5,588 nucleotides of DNA, taken from assembly GCA_900548115.1 (NCBI GenBank), contig URJL01000071.1, positions 1 through 5,588 of the forward strand, written 5' to 3'. The notes under the pieces are model-generated. The model searched no databases. It was not told where the DNA came from and saw only the letters and a program-made list of their open reading frames with translations. The DNA is from an uncultured Eubacteriales bacterium. GTDB taxonomy: Bacteria > Bacillota > Clostridia > Oscillospirales > CAG-382. Each line of letters opens with the position of its first letter. Within the stretch, counting starts at the first letter, position 1. This document shows, piece after piece, positions 1 to 5,533 of the stretch. A program made the position numbers and the translations under genes.

Positions 1-70
1 AACACGGATAATGTGAAAAGGGATTCCGACCGGCGGAATCCCTTTTCACGGCAACGTCTCGTGCAGCGGC
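1..70 (+). repeat. Palindromic repeat unit, copy 1 (left-truncated by window edge)
   Basis: A perfect hairpin occupies 13-49: the 16-nt arm GTGAAAAGGGATTCCG, the loop ACCGG, and the exact reverse complement of the arm. It is preceded by AACACGGATAAT (1-12), which corresponds to the 15-nt left flank CATAACAnnGAYAAN of the other copies minus its first three bases. It is followed by a right flank (50-70) beginning GGCAACG and ending GCAGCGGC, as in copies 3 and 4. Bases 1-49 are identical to the reverse complement of 5534-5582. There is no T-run after the stem, so it is not a classic intrinsic terminator. Function unknown; it behaves like a REP/MITE-type dispersed element. Confidence 0.85.
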
Positions 71-72
71 AA

Positions 73-124
73 AATAGCATGAATAGTGTGAAATAGAATT
101 CCGCCCATCGGAATTCTATTTCAC
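73..124 (+). repeat. Palindromic repeat unit, copy 2, overlapping the transporter stop codon
   Basis: The hairpin is at 88-124: arm GTGAAATAGAATTCCG, loop CCCAT, perfect 16-bp complement. The left flank AATAGCATGAATAGT (73-87) is a diverged version of the flank of the other copies and starts two bases after the right flank of copy 1, so the two units are in tandem in the same orientation. The 3' arm (109-124) contains the TAG stop (116-118, minus strand) and the last two sense codons of the SulP gene. The sequence after the hairpin is transporter coding sequence and does not match the GGYAACG right flank. On the minus strand the hairpin could still help end transcription or protect the mRNA 3' end, which is inferred. 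Confidence 0.82.
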
Positions 125-1756
125 GGGAATACTCGCCGTAGGCGCGGCAACCGCGAGGGCGGCTTCAATGTTGGGGGCGAAGTTTTCTTCGCCTGCTTTG
201 TCATAAAGCCCGCTCTTTTTCATCGCCGCCAACGGCTGGGGATTTACATGCGAAAAGATAACGCGGATATTTTTCTCGCGGCAGCTGTCGCAAAACGCCG
301 CAAGACCGCGCAGCGCGTCGGTGTCGAGCGAGGGAACGCCGCGCATACGCAGAATAACACAGCGCGTAAAATCCTTGACGGTCAGCTCGTTCAACTTTTG
401 CACAACGGCAAAAAATATCGGTCCCGAAAACTCATAAACCCGCACATATTCGGGAATCTTGCGCAAATTTTCGTCGTTCTCGTCATATTTCCAACCCGAA
501 ATACGGCTTTCGTCGCTCATGCGCTTCATAAAGAGAATGCACGCCATGCCGACGCCGACCCCGATGGCGACCACAAGGTCAAAAACGACGGTCAGAACAA
601 AGGTGACGAGCAATACGGCAATGTCGCTTTTCGGCGAGGCTTTGATTATGCGCGCAAATTGCCGCGCACCGCACATATTATAGGCGACATGAATCAAAAT
701 CGCCGCGATGGACGGCATGGGGATATAGGAAGCATACGGCATCAAAAGTACCAAAATCAGAAGAAGAACCGCCGAATGGACCATGCCCGAGACGGGCGTT
801 CTACCGCCGTTGCGAATGTTGGCGGCGGTGCGGGCGATAGCGCCCGTCGCGGGGATTCCGCCGAAGAGCGCCGAGCCGATATTGGCAATGCCCTGTGCGC
901 AAAGCTCGGTGTTGGAGCGATGGTGCTTGTTGACCATTCCGTCGGCGACAACGCACGACAAAAGCGATTCGATCCCCGCCAAAACGGCAATCGTCACCGC
1001 GTCGGGCAAAACCGCCGCCGACTTTTCAAAGCTGAGCGAGGGCAGACGGAAAATCGGAAGCTGAGAAGAAAGCGTAAATTGATCGCCGATGGTAAGAACG
1101 TTCAAATGAAAGATCTGCACGGCGGCAATCCCGACCGCTACGGCGATGAGCGACGCGGGAATCTTATCCGATACTTTCGGCCACAAAAATAAGATCGCAA
1201 GGCAGACCGCGCCCACCAAAACCGCTTCAAAGTTTACGGTCGAAATGTTTTCGCCGAAAGCCTTTGCTTTCTCGATCGTCTCGATCGGCGAGACACCCGC
1301 CGGATAGCGCACTCCGCAAAAGTCCTTCAGCTGTCCGATGACAAGCGTCACGGCGATACCTGCGGTAAAGCCCGTTGTGATGGTATACGGAATAAAGCGG
1401 ATGAGATTTCCCAGTCCCAAAATCCCCATAATCAAGAGAAATAGACCGGCAAGCACCGTTGCGAGCGCCAGTCCGTCGGTGCCGCTTCGGGCGACGATTC
1501 CCGCCACGATCGTGGCAAACGCCGCAGTCGGACCGGCAATCTGAACCGAGCTTCCGCCGAAAAGAGCGGTCAAAAAGCCCGCAATGATCGCGGTATAAAT
1601 ACCCGCCTCGGGCGTTACTCCCGACGCGATGGCAAGCGCAATCGAAAGAGGAAGCGCGATAACGGCGACGATAATACCCGAAACGACATCGGCAAAAAAC
1701 TGTTTTTTGTCATAATGTGCAAGATCGGTAAACAGCATAGGCTTGAAATTTTTCAT
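116..1756 (-). CDS. SulP family inorganic anion transporter with C-terminal STAS domain
   Basis: This is a 546-residue integral membrane protein of the SulP (SLC26-like) family. Members move sulfate, bicarbonate, chloride or dicarboxylates across the cytoplasmic membrane; the substrate here cannot be told from sequence. An N-terminal hydrophobic segment (about 21-46) leads into PEAGIY (49-54) and the SulP substrate-site motif AGPTAAF (74-80). The diagnostic block runs from ESLLSCVVADG (263-273) through ELCAQGIANIGSALFGGIP (284-302) to IARTAANIRNGGRTPVSG (307-324). Membrane segments end near 410. A cytosolic STAS domain covers about 438-536, with MRGVPSLDTDAL (471-482) at the usual phospho-site loop. 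Length is normal for the family. I chose Met at 1756 because the longer in-frame start at 1837 lies upstream of the -10 box. A GGGGG ribosome site sits 9 nt upstream. No carbonic anhydrase or sulfate-assimilation gene is adjacent. The last residues and stop fall in a palindromic repeat, so the native C-terminus may have been altered. Confidence 0.93.
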   Translation of the reverse strand: MKNFKPMLFTDLAHYDKKQFFADVVSGIIVAVIALPLSIALAIASGVTPEAGIYTAIIAGFLTALFGGSSVQIAGPTAAFATIVAGIVARSGTDGLALATVLAGLFLLIMGILGLGNLIRFIPYTITTGFTAGIAVTLVIGQLKDFCGVRYPAGVSPIETIEKAKAFGENISTVNFEAVLVGAVCLAILFLWPKVSDKIPASLIAVAVGIAAVQIFHLNVLTIGDQFTLSSQLPIFRLPSLSFEKSAAVLPDAVTIAVLAGIESLLSCVVADGMVNKHHRSNTELCAQGIANIGSALFGGIPATGAIARTAANIRNGGRTPVSGMVHSAVLLLILVLLMPYASYIPMPSIAAILIHVAYNMCGARQFARIIKASPKSDIAVLLVTFVLTVVFDLVVAIGVGVGMACILFMKRMSDESRISGWKYDENDENLRKIPEYVRVYEFSGPIFFAVVQKLNELTVKDFTRCVILRMRGVPSLDTDALRGLAAFCDSCREKNIRVIFSHVNPQPLAAMKKSGLYDKAGEENFAPNIEAALAVAAPTASIPVK

Positions 1757-1765
1757 GAGCCAAAA

Positions 1766-1770
1766 CCCCC
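1766..1770 (-). promoter_or_regulatory. Atypical Shine-Dalgarno of the SulP gene
   Basis: On the minus strand GGGGG lies 9 nt before the ATG at 1756. It is only a partial match to AGGAGG, but it is the only purine run near a start codon that falls inside the predicted transcript, and it supports the 546-residue start over the upstream in-frame ATG. Confidence 0.5.
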
Positions 1771-1787
1771 GAATGAATTGTGTCGAA

Positions 1788-1807
1788 CCGTGTCGAATCG
1801 GACACGG
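1788..1807 (-). promoter_or_regulatory. Inverted repeat in the SulP 5' leader (possible operator or leader hairpin)
   Basis: CCGTGTC (1788-1794) and GACACGG (1801-1807) form a 7-bp perfect inverted repeat with a 6-nt loop. It lies about 5-24 nt downstream of the expected transcription start. TGTCGAA also occurs twice in direct order (1781-1787 and 1791-1797), overlapping the repeat. The position fits an operator or a small leader hairpin. No known regulator motif was recognised and there is no T-run to make it an attenuator. Confidence 0.4.
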
Positions 1808-1818
1808 CACAAACAAAC

Positions 1819-1847
1819 AATATAGCACATTTTCCATCTCTTGTCAA
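1819..1847 (-). promoter_or_regulatory. Sigma-A type promoter of the SulP gene
   Basis: Reading leftward, a consensus -35 TTGACA (1847-1842) is followed by a 17-nt spacer and the -10 TATATT (1824-1819). A TG dinucleotide one base before the -10 (TGCTATATT) makes it an extended -10. Transcription should start near 1812, giving a leader of about 55 nt. The -35 begins 5 nt outside repeat copy 3, so the repeat forms the upstream boundary of the promoter. Confidence 0.85.
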
Positions 1848-1852
1848 TACTC

Positions 1853-1926
1853 GCCGCTGCGCGGGGCGGTTGCCGCGAAGTTGCATTCCGATGGTCGGAA
1901 TGCAACTTCGCCTTATCTTTGTTATG
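1853..1926 (-). repeat. Palindromic repeat unit, copy 3 (complete, minus orientation)
   Basis: The hairpin is at 1875-1911 with arm GCGAAGTTGCATTCCG, loop ATGGT on the plus strand (ACCAT on the minus strand, as in copy 4) and a perfect 16-bp stem. Read on the minus strand, the left flank is CATAACAAAGATAAG (1926-1912) and the right flank (1874-1853) starts GGCAACCG and ends GCAGCGGC. Loop and flanks together set the orientation. It sits between the SulP promoter and the hairpin-rich block. Confidence 0.87.
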
Positions 1927-2000
1927 TAGGAGATAGCTTGCCCTGCCTATGTTATGTTGACATAAAATTTTGATGCGCACCGAAAAGCAAAGCTTGGGTC

Positions 2001-2018
2001 AAGCCTTCTCGAAGGCTT
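2001..2018. repeat. Short perfect palindrome at the left end of the hairpin block
   Basis: AAGCCTT (2001-2007) and AAGGCTT (2012-2018) pair around CTCG. The arm AGCCTTC and its complement reappear in the palindrome at 2581-2604, so related hairpins mark both ends of the block. Confidence 0.6.
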
Positions 2019-2102
2019 GCGGGGTGTCGGGGCGGAGTCCCGACTCGCGCTCCGCAGAGCGCGAAATTCTTTGTGCGTTCGCCGAGCGCAGGAGTGGGTG
2101 AA

Positions 2103-2271
2103 TTTGCGCCGAAGGCGCAAAGAGGGCGAACCCTCGCGGCGATTACAATCGCTTTGGGGTTCGCCCTGAAAGAAAATCCGAGTAGGATTTTCTTTGAAAA
2201 GTCCGAGAGGACTTTTTGTCGCATTTATGCGACATGTCCGCGTGAGCGGACATCCGCGCCGCAACTGCGGA
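2103..2271. repeat. Core of abutting hairpins with almost no unpaired spacer
   Basis: Successive perfect hairpins leave almost no unpaired linker: 2103-2121 (TTTGCGCC arms), 2123-2167 (AGGGCGAACCC arms enclosing GCGATT/AATCGC), 2169-2195 (AAAGAAAATCC arms, loop GAGTA), 2197-2216 (AAAAGTCC arms, loop GAGA), 2217-2234 (TGTCGCA arms, loop TTTA), 2235-2252 (TGTCCGC arms, loop GTGA) and 2253-2271 (TCCGC/GCGGA, with CCGC/GCGG inside). Two loops, GAGA and GTGA, fit the GNRA tetraloop pattern on the plus strand, which hints that the plus strand may act as RNA. No known structured RNA class was recognised. Confidence 0.65.
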
Positions 2272-2340
2272 GAACGTGCGCTATGCTCTTTTATTGCTAT
2301 CGCCCGCAAACGGGTGGTGTTTGCCCTTCGGGCGGAGTTC

Positions 2341-2368
2341 CTTTTTCTTTCGTTTCCGAAAGAAAAAG
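2341..2368. repeat. Polypyrimidine/polypurine 12-bp hairpin
   Basis: CTTTTTCTTTCG (2341-2352) and CGAAAGAAAAAG (2357-2368) pair perfectly across the loop TTTC. The A-rich tract following on the plus strand, and the lack of a T-run on either side, argue against a standard terminator. Confidence 0.65.
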
Positions 2369-2382
2369 AAACCAAAAAGAAA

Positions 2383-2415
2383 GGGAATTTAAGGGCTTGC
2401 CCCCTTAAAAATCCC
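2383..2415. repeat. Two-part stem-loop
   Basis: GGGA (2383-2386) pairs with TCCC (2412-2415), and after a small internal loop TTTAAGGG (2388-2395) pairs with CCCTTAAA (2402-2409) around a 6-nt loop. No T-run follows, so it is listed as structure only. Confidence 0.55.
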
Positions 2416-2580
2416 CTGATTGTACAGAGCTTTTGCGCTCAATCAAAAACGACATGTTTGCCTTTGCCGAAATTACGGGTCGCGCTTCGCGCGATAAAAT
2501 TGTACGAAGCGGGAAGAGGCTGAGCGGAAAATTTCGGAGTACGAAAAGAGTTTGTACCGAAATAGCGTCGAACGTACCCG

Positions 2581-2604
2581 AGCCTTCCCCTCGAGGGGAA
2601 GGCT
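2581..2604. repeat. Perfect 24-bp palindrome at the right end of the hairpin block
   Basis: AGCCTTCCCC (2581-2590) pairs with GGGGAAGGCT (2595-2604) around TCGA, and the whole 24 bases are self-complementary. It resembles the palindrome at 2001-2018. It could stop transcription moving either way, but the following sequence (TGGTTACG) lacks the U-tract of an intrinsic terminator. Confidence 0.65.
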
Positions 2605-2630
2605 TGGTTACGCATTGAGTTTTTCACCGA

Positions 2631-2702
2631 CATAACAAAGACAAGGCGAAATAGGATTCCGACCATCAGAATCCTATTTCGCGGTAACGCTCCCCGCAGT
2701 GG
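2631..2702 (+). repeat. Palindromic repeat unit, copy 4 (complete, plus orientation)
   Basis: Left flank CATAACAAAGACAAG (2631-2645), hairpin 2646-2682 with arm GCGAAATAGGATTCCG and loop ACCAT, then right flank GGTAACGC...GCAGTGG (2683-2702). The 3' arm has one mismatch (A at 2668 opposite C at 2660), the only imperfect stem position in all five copies. It is inverted relative to copy 3, and the pair brackets the hairpin-rich block. Confidence 0.87.
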
Positions 2703-2718
2703 TTTTTGTGCAAGCATA

Positions 2719-2747
2719 TTGCAATTTTAACAAATATATGCTATACT
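2719..2747 (+). promoter_or_regulatory. Sigma-A type promoter of the secreted-protein gene
   Basis: TTGCAA (2719-2724), a 17-nt spacer, and TATACT (2742-2747), with TG one base upstream of the -10 (TGCTATACT), give an extended -10 promoter with a weaker -35. The expected start is near 2754, giving a leader of about 39 nt. The promoter begins 16 nt after repeat copy 4. Confidence 0.75.
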
Positions 2748-2770
2748 TTTTGTATATCACTTGTACAAAA
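2748..2770 (+). promoter_or_regulatory. Inverted repeat at the transcription start of the secreted-protein gene
   Basis: TTTTGTA (2748-2754) and TACAAAA (2764-2770) form a 7-bp inverted repeat with a 9-nt spacer directly over the expected start site. It could be an operator or a weak leader hairpin. In A/T-rich DNA it may also be chance, and no known regulator site was recognised. Confidence 0.3.
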
Positions 2771-2780
2771 TGCAAAAAAG

Positions 2781-2785
2781 AGAGG
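2781..2785 (+). promoter_or_regulatory. Shine-Dalgarno that sets the start of the secreted-protein gene
   Basis: AGAGG lies 7 nt before the ATG at 2793. The longer in-frame ATG at 2706 lies upstream of the promoter and has no ribosome site, so translation is placed at 2793, which also puts the signal peptide at the N-terminus. Confidence 0.8.
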
Positions 2786-2792
2786 AAACATC

Positions 2793-5513
2793 ATGAACCG
2801 AAAAAACACGCATGAGCATGAGCATGAGCATGAGCCCGGGCATACACACACGTTTTGGCTTCGACACACGCTCGGCGCGCTGCTTGCCGTCCTTCTTGCG
2901 CTTTCGGGAACGGCGCTTTCCTGTGCGGCACAGGGAGAAAACGCTCCGACCGTCGCGCTTTCGGGAATACAACTGCGCCTTTCCGAGCCGTGGGGCTTCC
3001 GCTTTTTGATCCGCGTGTCGGGTACGCCGTCCGATTACACCGAAGTGGGCGCGGCGGTCCTCCCGACCGATCGGCTTGACGGAGTGCTGACCGAAGAAAC
3101 AGCGGGTGCAAGCGTTGTTTCGAGCCGAAACGACGATTTTCGCTATTTTTCACAGGACACCGACGGCTTTGTCTACACCGTTTGCATAATCGGCATTGAC
3201 TTCGACAAATTCGACCGTTCGTATGAGGTCATGCCGTATGTGCGCTGTCTTGAAAACGGCGAAGAAAAAACGCTTTACGGCGAGAACTCCGCCGAATACC
3301 GACTGCCCGTCAGCACCGTTTCCGAGGAGCTTTTGAAGCAATATTGCGACCGTTATACCCGCGACGAGCTTTCGGATATTACGGCGATCGAAACGCTCCT
3401 TTCGGGCTATTATGCCTATGTCGACGAGCAAAACGCCGATCCGGAGGAGCCGGAAAAGCCCGACGAGCCCGAAGAAGAGATCGCGCGCGTCACGCTGAAC
3501 GACTGGTATTTCGAAACGGGTACGATCGCGGGCTCGACGGGGGTTGAAAATACCGCCAACAAGACCCGCGCCTACACGCCGAATTATATTCCCGCCGAAA
3601 ATACCGTCCTTTCGTTCGATTCGACGGGCGGCGGCGCATACGGCGTTTTGTGCTATGATCAAAACAAAAAATTCCTCGGCACCTGCTACGGCACGGGAAG
3701 CTGGATCACCGATTCGGTCTATAACAAAAACGGCGCCGCCTTTTCGTCCGAGACGGCTTATTACCGCCTGGCCGTTAAGAAAAACGTAAACGGAAAGGAC
3801 ATCACCGTCACCGACGACAACCGCGCCGAAATAGTCTCGCCCCTGACCGTGCAGGTTCCTCTCACCGACCGAAAAACGCACACTTTTCTTCGCGTCGGCG
3901 ATCTTTCGCCGTCCGACGGCTGTGCTCTCAGCGCAGGCGCCGCTTATTCGAGCGCCTATATCCCGACCGATGTACGCCTTTCGGCCGCAAGCGGGGCGGA
4001 CGACTTTGCCCTTTTCTGGTATGACGAAAACCGCGCCTTTCTTTCGACAAGCGGTCTGCTTTCGGCTTTCCCGAGTGAAATCCCCGAAAATGCGGCATAT
4101 TTCCGCTTTGCGGTCTATCCGGATTCCGCCGCAACAGCCGATACGCTGAACGACATCGCCGCCCCCTTCGGTTATTATACGGCAAAGGTTCTGAACAATT
4201 CGGATTTTGCCCTCGGAACCATCTCGGGCACGACGGGCAAGGAGAACACAAGCGCCGCAAACCGCCTGTATACTCCCGAATATATCCCCGCGAAAAACTG
4301 CGTTATCACGCTGGATAAAGCGAACCTCCCCGCAAATTTCAGCCGTTATATCGTCCTTGCCTACAAGGCGGATTACAGCTTTATCGGAACGTCGGGCGAC
4401 CGTCTCGACGCGGTTTTTGACGCTCCCGCCGCCTTTTCCGACGCGGCTTTTTACCGCCTTGCCATTAAGACGAATTCCGCTGTCACGACCGATACGATCG
4501 CCGAAACGGTGAGCGCGCTCCGCGTCGAATGCCGCACCGAACTGCTTGCGCCGAACGTTGAAGAAGAGGTCGCGACCGACGATACGCCGATCATGACGAC
4601 CGAGGGATTCCGTTTCCGTCTCAAAGTGGGAAGCTTTAAAGCCGGAACATATTTTTCCGATCTTTGTCTCGTCGAGGATGAGCTTTGGCTCTTCTCGTGT
4701 TCGGACAAAGCCTCCGACGGAAGCAACACGGGTACGATCCTGCGTTACAGCGTCGATTTTGAAAATCAAACGGGCGAATATATCGGCTCGCTTTCGCACA
4801 ATTTCGGGCATGCAAACAGTATCGATTACAATTCCGAAACGCATGCGCTGACCTTCGGAAACGGTTCGGGAAGCTTTTCGAAGACCGAAAATTATTTCTA
4901 TATCTACGAAAATCCTTACGAGAAGGTAAAAGCGGGCGAAGATATGCTGAATCTTGCCGACGCGGTAAAATATGATTTTGCCGACAGCGGTATTACGGGC
5001 AAGACCAAGATCAACGCCTGCTTCTACGGCAGCGCTTCACTTTTCCTGAACGCCAACAACAACGGCTTTGTTTACCGCGTCGCACTCGGCACGGGCGACC
5101 GCGTTCTTTCCTACGGCACGGCGCTTTCCGCCCCGAGCGAAAACGGCTTCAACGGAACGTGGGATATTATCCGTTCGTATGAAATGCCCGACAACGGCGC
5201 GATCGATCAGGCGCCCGCTTATATCGGACAGAACTACGAGCAGTGCAATCAGGGAACGGCGTTTCATAACGGCAGTCTTTATCTTGCCTGCGGACATAAG
5301 GCGGTTTATTTTTGGCGATGCCGCCTGAATCCCGACGGAAGCATTACCCGCCATGAATTCCGCAAATATCTTACCATGGGCGCAACGACCGTCACCTCGG
5401 GGGCGGCGGGCGTTGCCTTCGCCGGCGATAATCGGCTGTTTGTCTGCGCCGGCTGGGTTCACGTCTATGATGAAGCCGTTCTGAAAGCGAAAGCAAGCGC
5501 GGCAAATACGTAA
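2793..5513 (+). CDS. Large secreted surface protein: His/Glu-rich leader, three tail-fibre-like repeats, propeller-like C-terminus
   Basis: This 906-residue protein is predicted to be exported. I do not recognise a named family for the whole protein. Residues 7-20 are His/Glu-rich, with (HE)4 followed by HTHT. A signal-peptide hydrophobic core (about 26-43) follows, with cleavage likely near SCAAQ (43-47). Residues 55-215 form a beta-rich domain containing WGFRFLIRVSG (67-77). A Pro/Glu linker (about 214-229) follows. Three related modules come next. Module 1 (231-356) has GTIAGSTGVEN, YTPNYIPAEN, LCYDQNKKFLGT and YYRLAVK. Module 2 (357-460) is more diverged, with SSAYIPTD, LFWYDENRAFLST and YFRFAVYP. 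Module 3 (461-580) has GTISGTTGKEN, YTPEYIPAKN and FYRLAIK. These resemble modules seen in phage tail fibres and Firmicutes surface proteins. Residues 600-890 carry recurring strands such as CLVEDELWLFS, AFHNGSLYLACG and AFAGDNRLFVCAG, suggesting a beta-propeller. No LPXTG, dockerin or SLH anchor and no catalytic motif is visible. An adhesive or glycan-binding role is inferred. Confidence 0.85.
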   Translation: MNRKNTHEHEHEHEPGHTHTFWLRHTLGALLAVLLALSGTALSCAAQGENAPTVALSGIQLRLSEPWGFRFLIRVSGTPSDYTEVGAAVLPTDRLDGVLTEETAGASVVSSRNDDFRYFSQDTDGFVYTVCIIGIDFDKFDRSYEVMPYVRCLENGEEKTLYGENSAEYRLPVSTVSEELLKQYCDRYTRDELSDITAIETLLSGYYAYVDEQNADPEEPEKPDEPEEEIARVTLNDWYFETGTIAGSTGVENTANKTRAYTPNYIPAENTVLSFDSTGGGAYGVLCYDQNKKFLGTCYGTGSWITDSVYNKNGAAFSSETAYYRLAVKKNVNGKDITVTDDNRAEIVSPLTVQVPLTDRKTHTFLRVGDLSPSDGCALSAGAAYSSAYIPTDVRLSAASGADDFALFWYDENRAFLSTSGLLSAFPSEIPENAAYFRFAVYPDSAATADTLNDIAAPFGYYTAKVLNNSDFALGTISGTTGKENTSAANRLYTPEYIPAKNCVITLDKANLPANFSRYIVLAYKADYSFIGTSGDRLDAVFDAPAAFSDAAFYRLAIKTNSAVTTDTIAETVSALRVECRTELLAPNVEEEVATDDTPIMTTEGFRFRLKVGSFKAGTYFSDLCLVEDELWLFSCSDKASDGSNTGTILRYSVDFENQTGEYIGSLSHNFGHANSIDYNSETHALTFGNGSGSFSKTENYFYIYENPYEKVKAGEDMLNLADAVKYDFADSGITGKTKINACFYGSASLFLNANNNGFVYRVALGTGDRVLSYGTALSAPSENGFNGTWDIIRSYEMPDNGAIDQAPAYIGQNYEQCNQGTAFHNGSLYLACGHKAVYFWRCRLNPDGSITRHEFRKYLTMGATTVTSGAAGVAFAGDNRLFVCAGWVHVYDEAVLKAKASAANT
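2811..2834 (+). repeat. Hexanucleotide tandem repeat (CATGAG)x4
   Basis: Four exact CATGAG units encode (His-Glu)4 at residues 7-14 of the secreted protein. Gain or loss of a unit adds or removes one His-Glu pair without shifting the frame, so length can vary without switching the gene off. Confidence 0.9.
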
Positions 5514-5533
5514 AAGTAAAAACAGAACAGAAA

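Larger units (their letters stand above)
2001..2604. repeat. Hairpin-rich non-coding block ('string of hairpins')
   Basis: The gap of more than 700 bases between the two promoters holds no credible gene. It contains at least fifteen short, mostly perfect inverted repeats, many with 3-6 nt loops. Examples are 2046-2063 (7 bp, loop CGCA), 2103-2121 (8 bp), 2123-2167 (11-bp outer stem enclosing 2139-2152), 2169-2195 (11 bp), 2341-2368 (12 bp), 2383-2415 (two-part stem), 2480-2494 (6 bp), 2531-2563 and 2581-2604. Open frames across it on both strands give Arg/Ser/Pro-rich peptides with no recognisable domain and are taken as spurious. It could be a structured RNA, a degenerate repeat mosaic or a non-autonomous mobile element. 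The stretch 1927-2000 before it holds only a small inverted repeat (TTATGT/ACATAA, 1952-1965), and 2605-2630 holds nothing recognisable. Confidence 0.6.

Noticed and set aside
248..1192. Open frame of 314 codons on the plus strand opposite the SulP gene
   Set aside because: It is antisense to conserved SulP motifs, and its His/Arg/Asn-rich translation resembles no protein family.
1757..1837. Upstream in-frame start of the SulP gene at 1837
   Set aside because: It lies upstream of the -10 box of the best promoter, so it would not be in the transcript, and the added residues do not resemble SulP N-termini.
1947..2408. Open frames on both strands in the hairpin block (142 codons minus, 111 codons plus)
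   Set aside because: Both translations are Arg/Ser/Pro-rich without domain features, there is no convincing ribosome site, and the DNA is dominated by inverted repeats, which readily produce stop-poor frames on both strands.
2706..2792. Upstream in-frame start of the secreted-protein gene at 2706
   Set aside because: It precedes and spans the promoter and lacks a ribosome site, whereas the ATG at 2793 has AGAGG at 7-nt spacing.
2912..2932. Lipoprotein signal (lipobox) at ALSC in the secreted protein
   Set aside because: Ala at -3 and Leu at -2 do not fit the usual [LVI][ASTVI][GAS]C pattern well; ordinary signal peptidase cleavage after the cysteine region is more likely.
3150..4844. Long open frame (564 codons) on the minus strand opposite the secreted-protein gene
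   Set aside because: It is antisense to a gene with promoter, ribosome site, signal peptide and repeated domains. Its product is Arg/Gly/Ile-rich with no recognisable domain, and it arises from the codon bias of the real gene.
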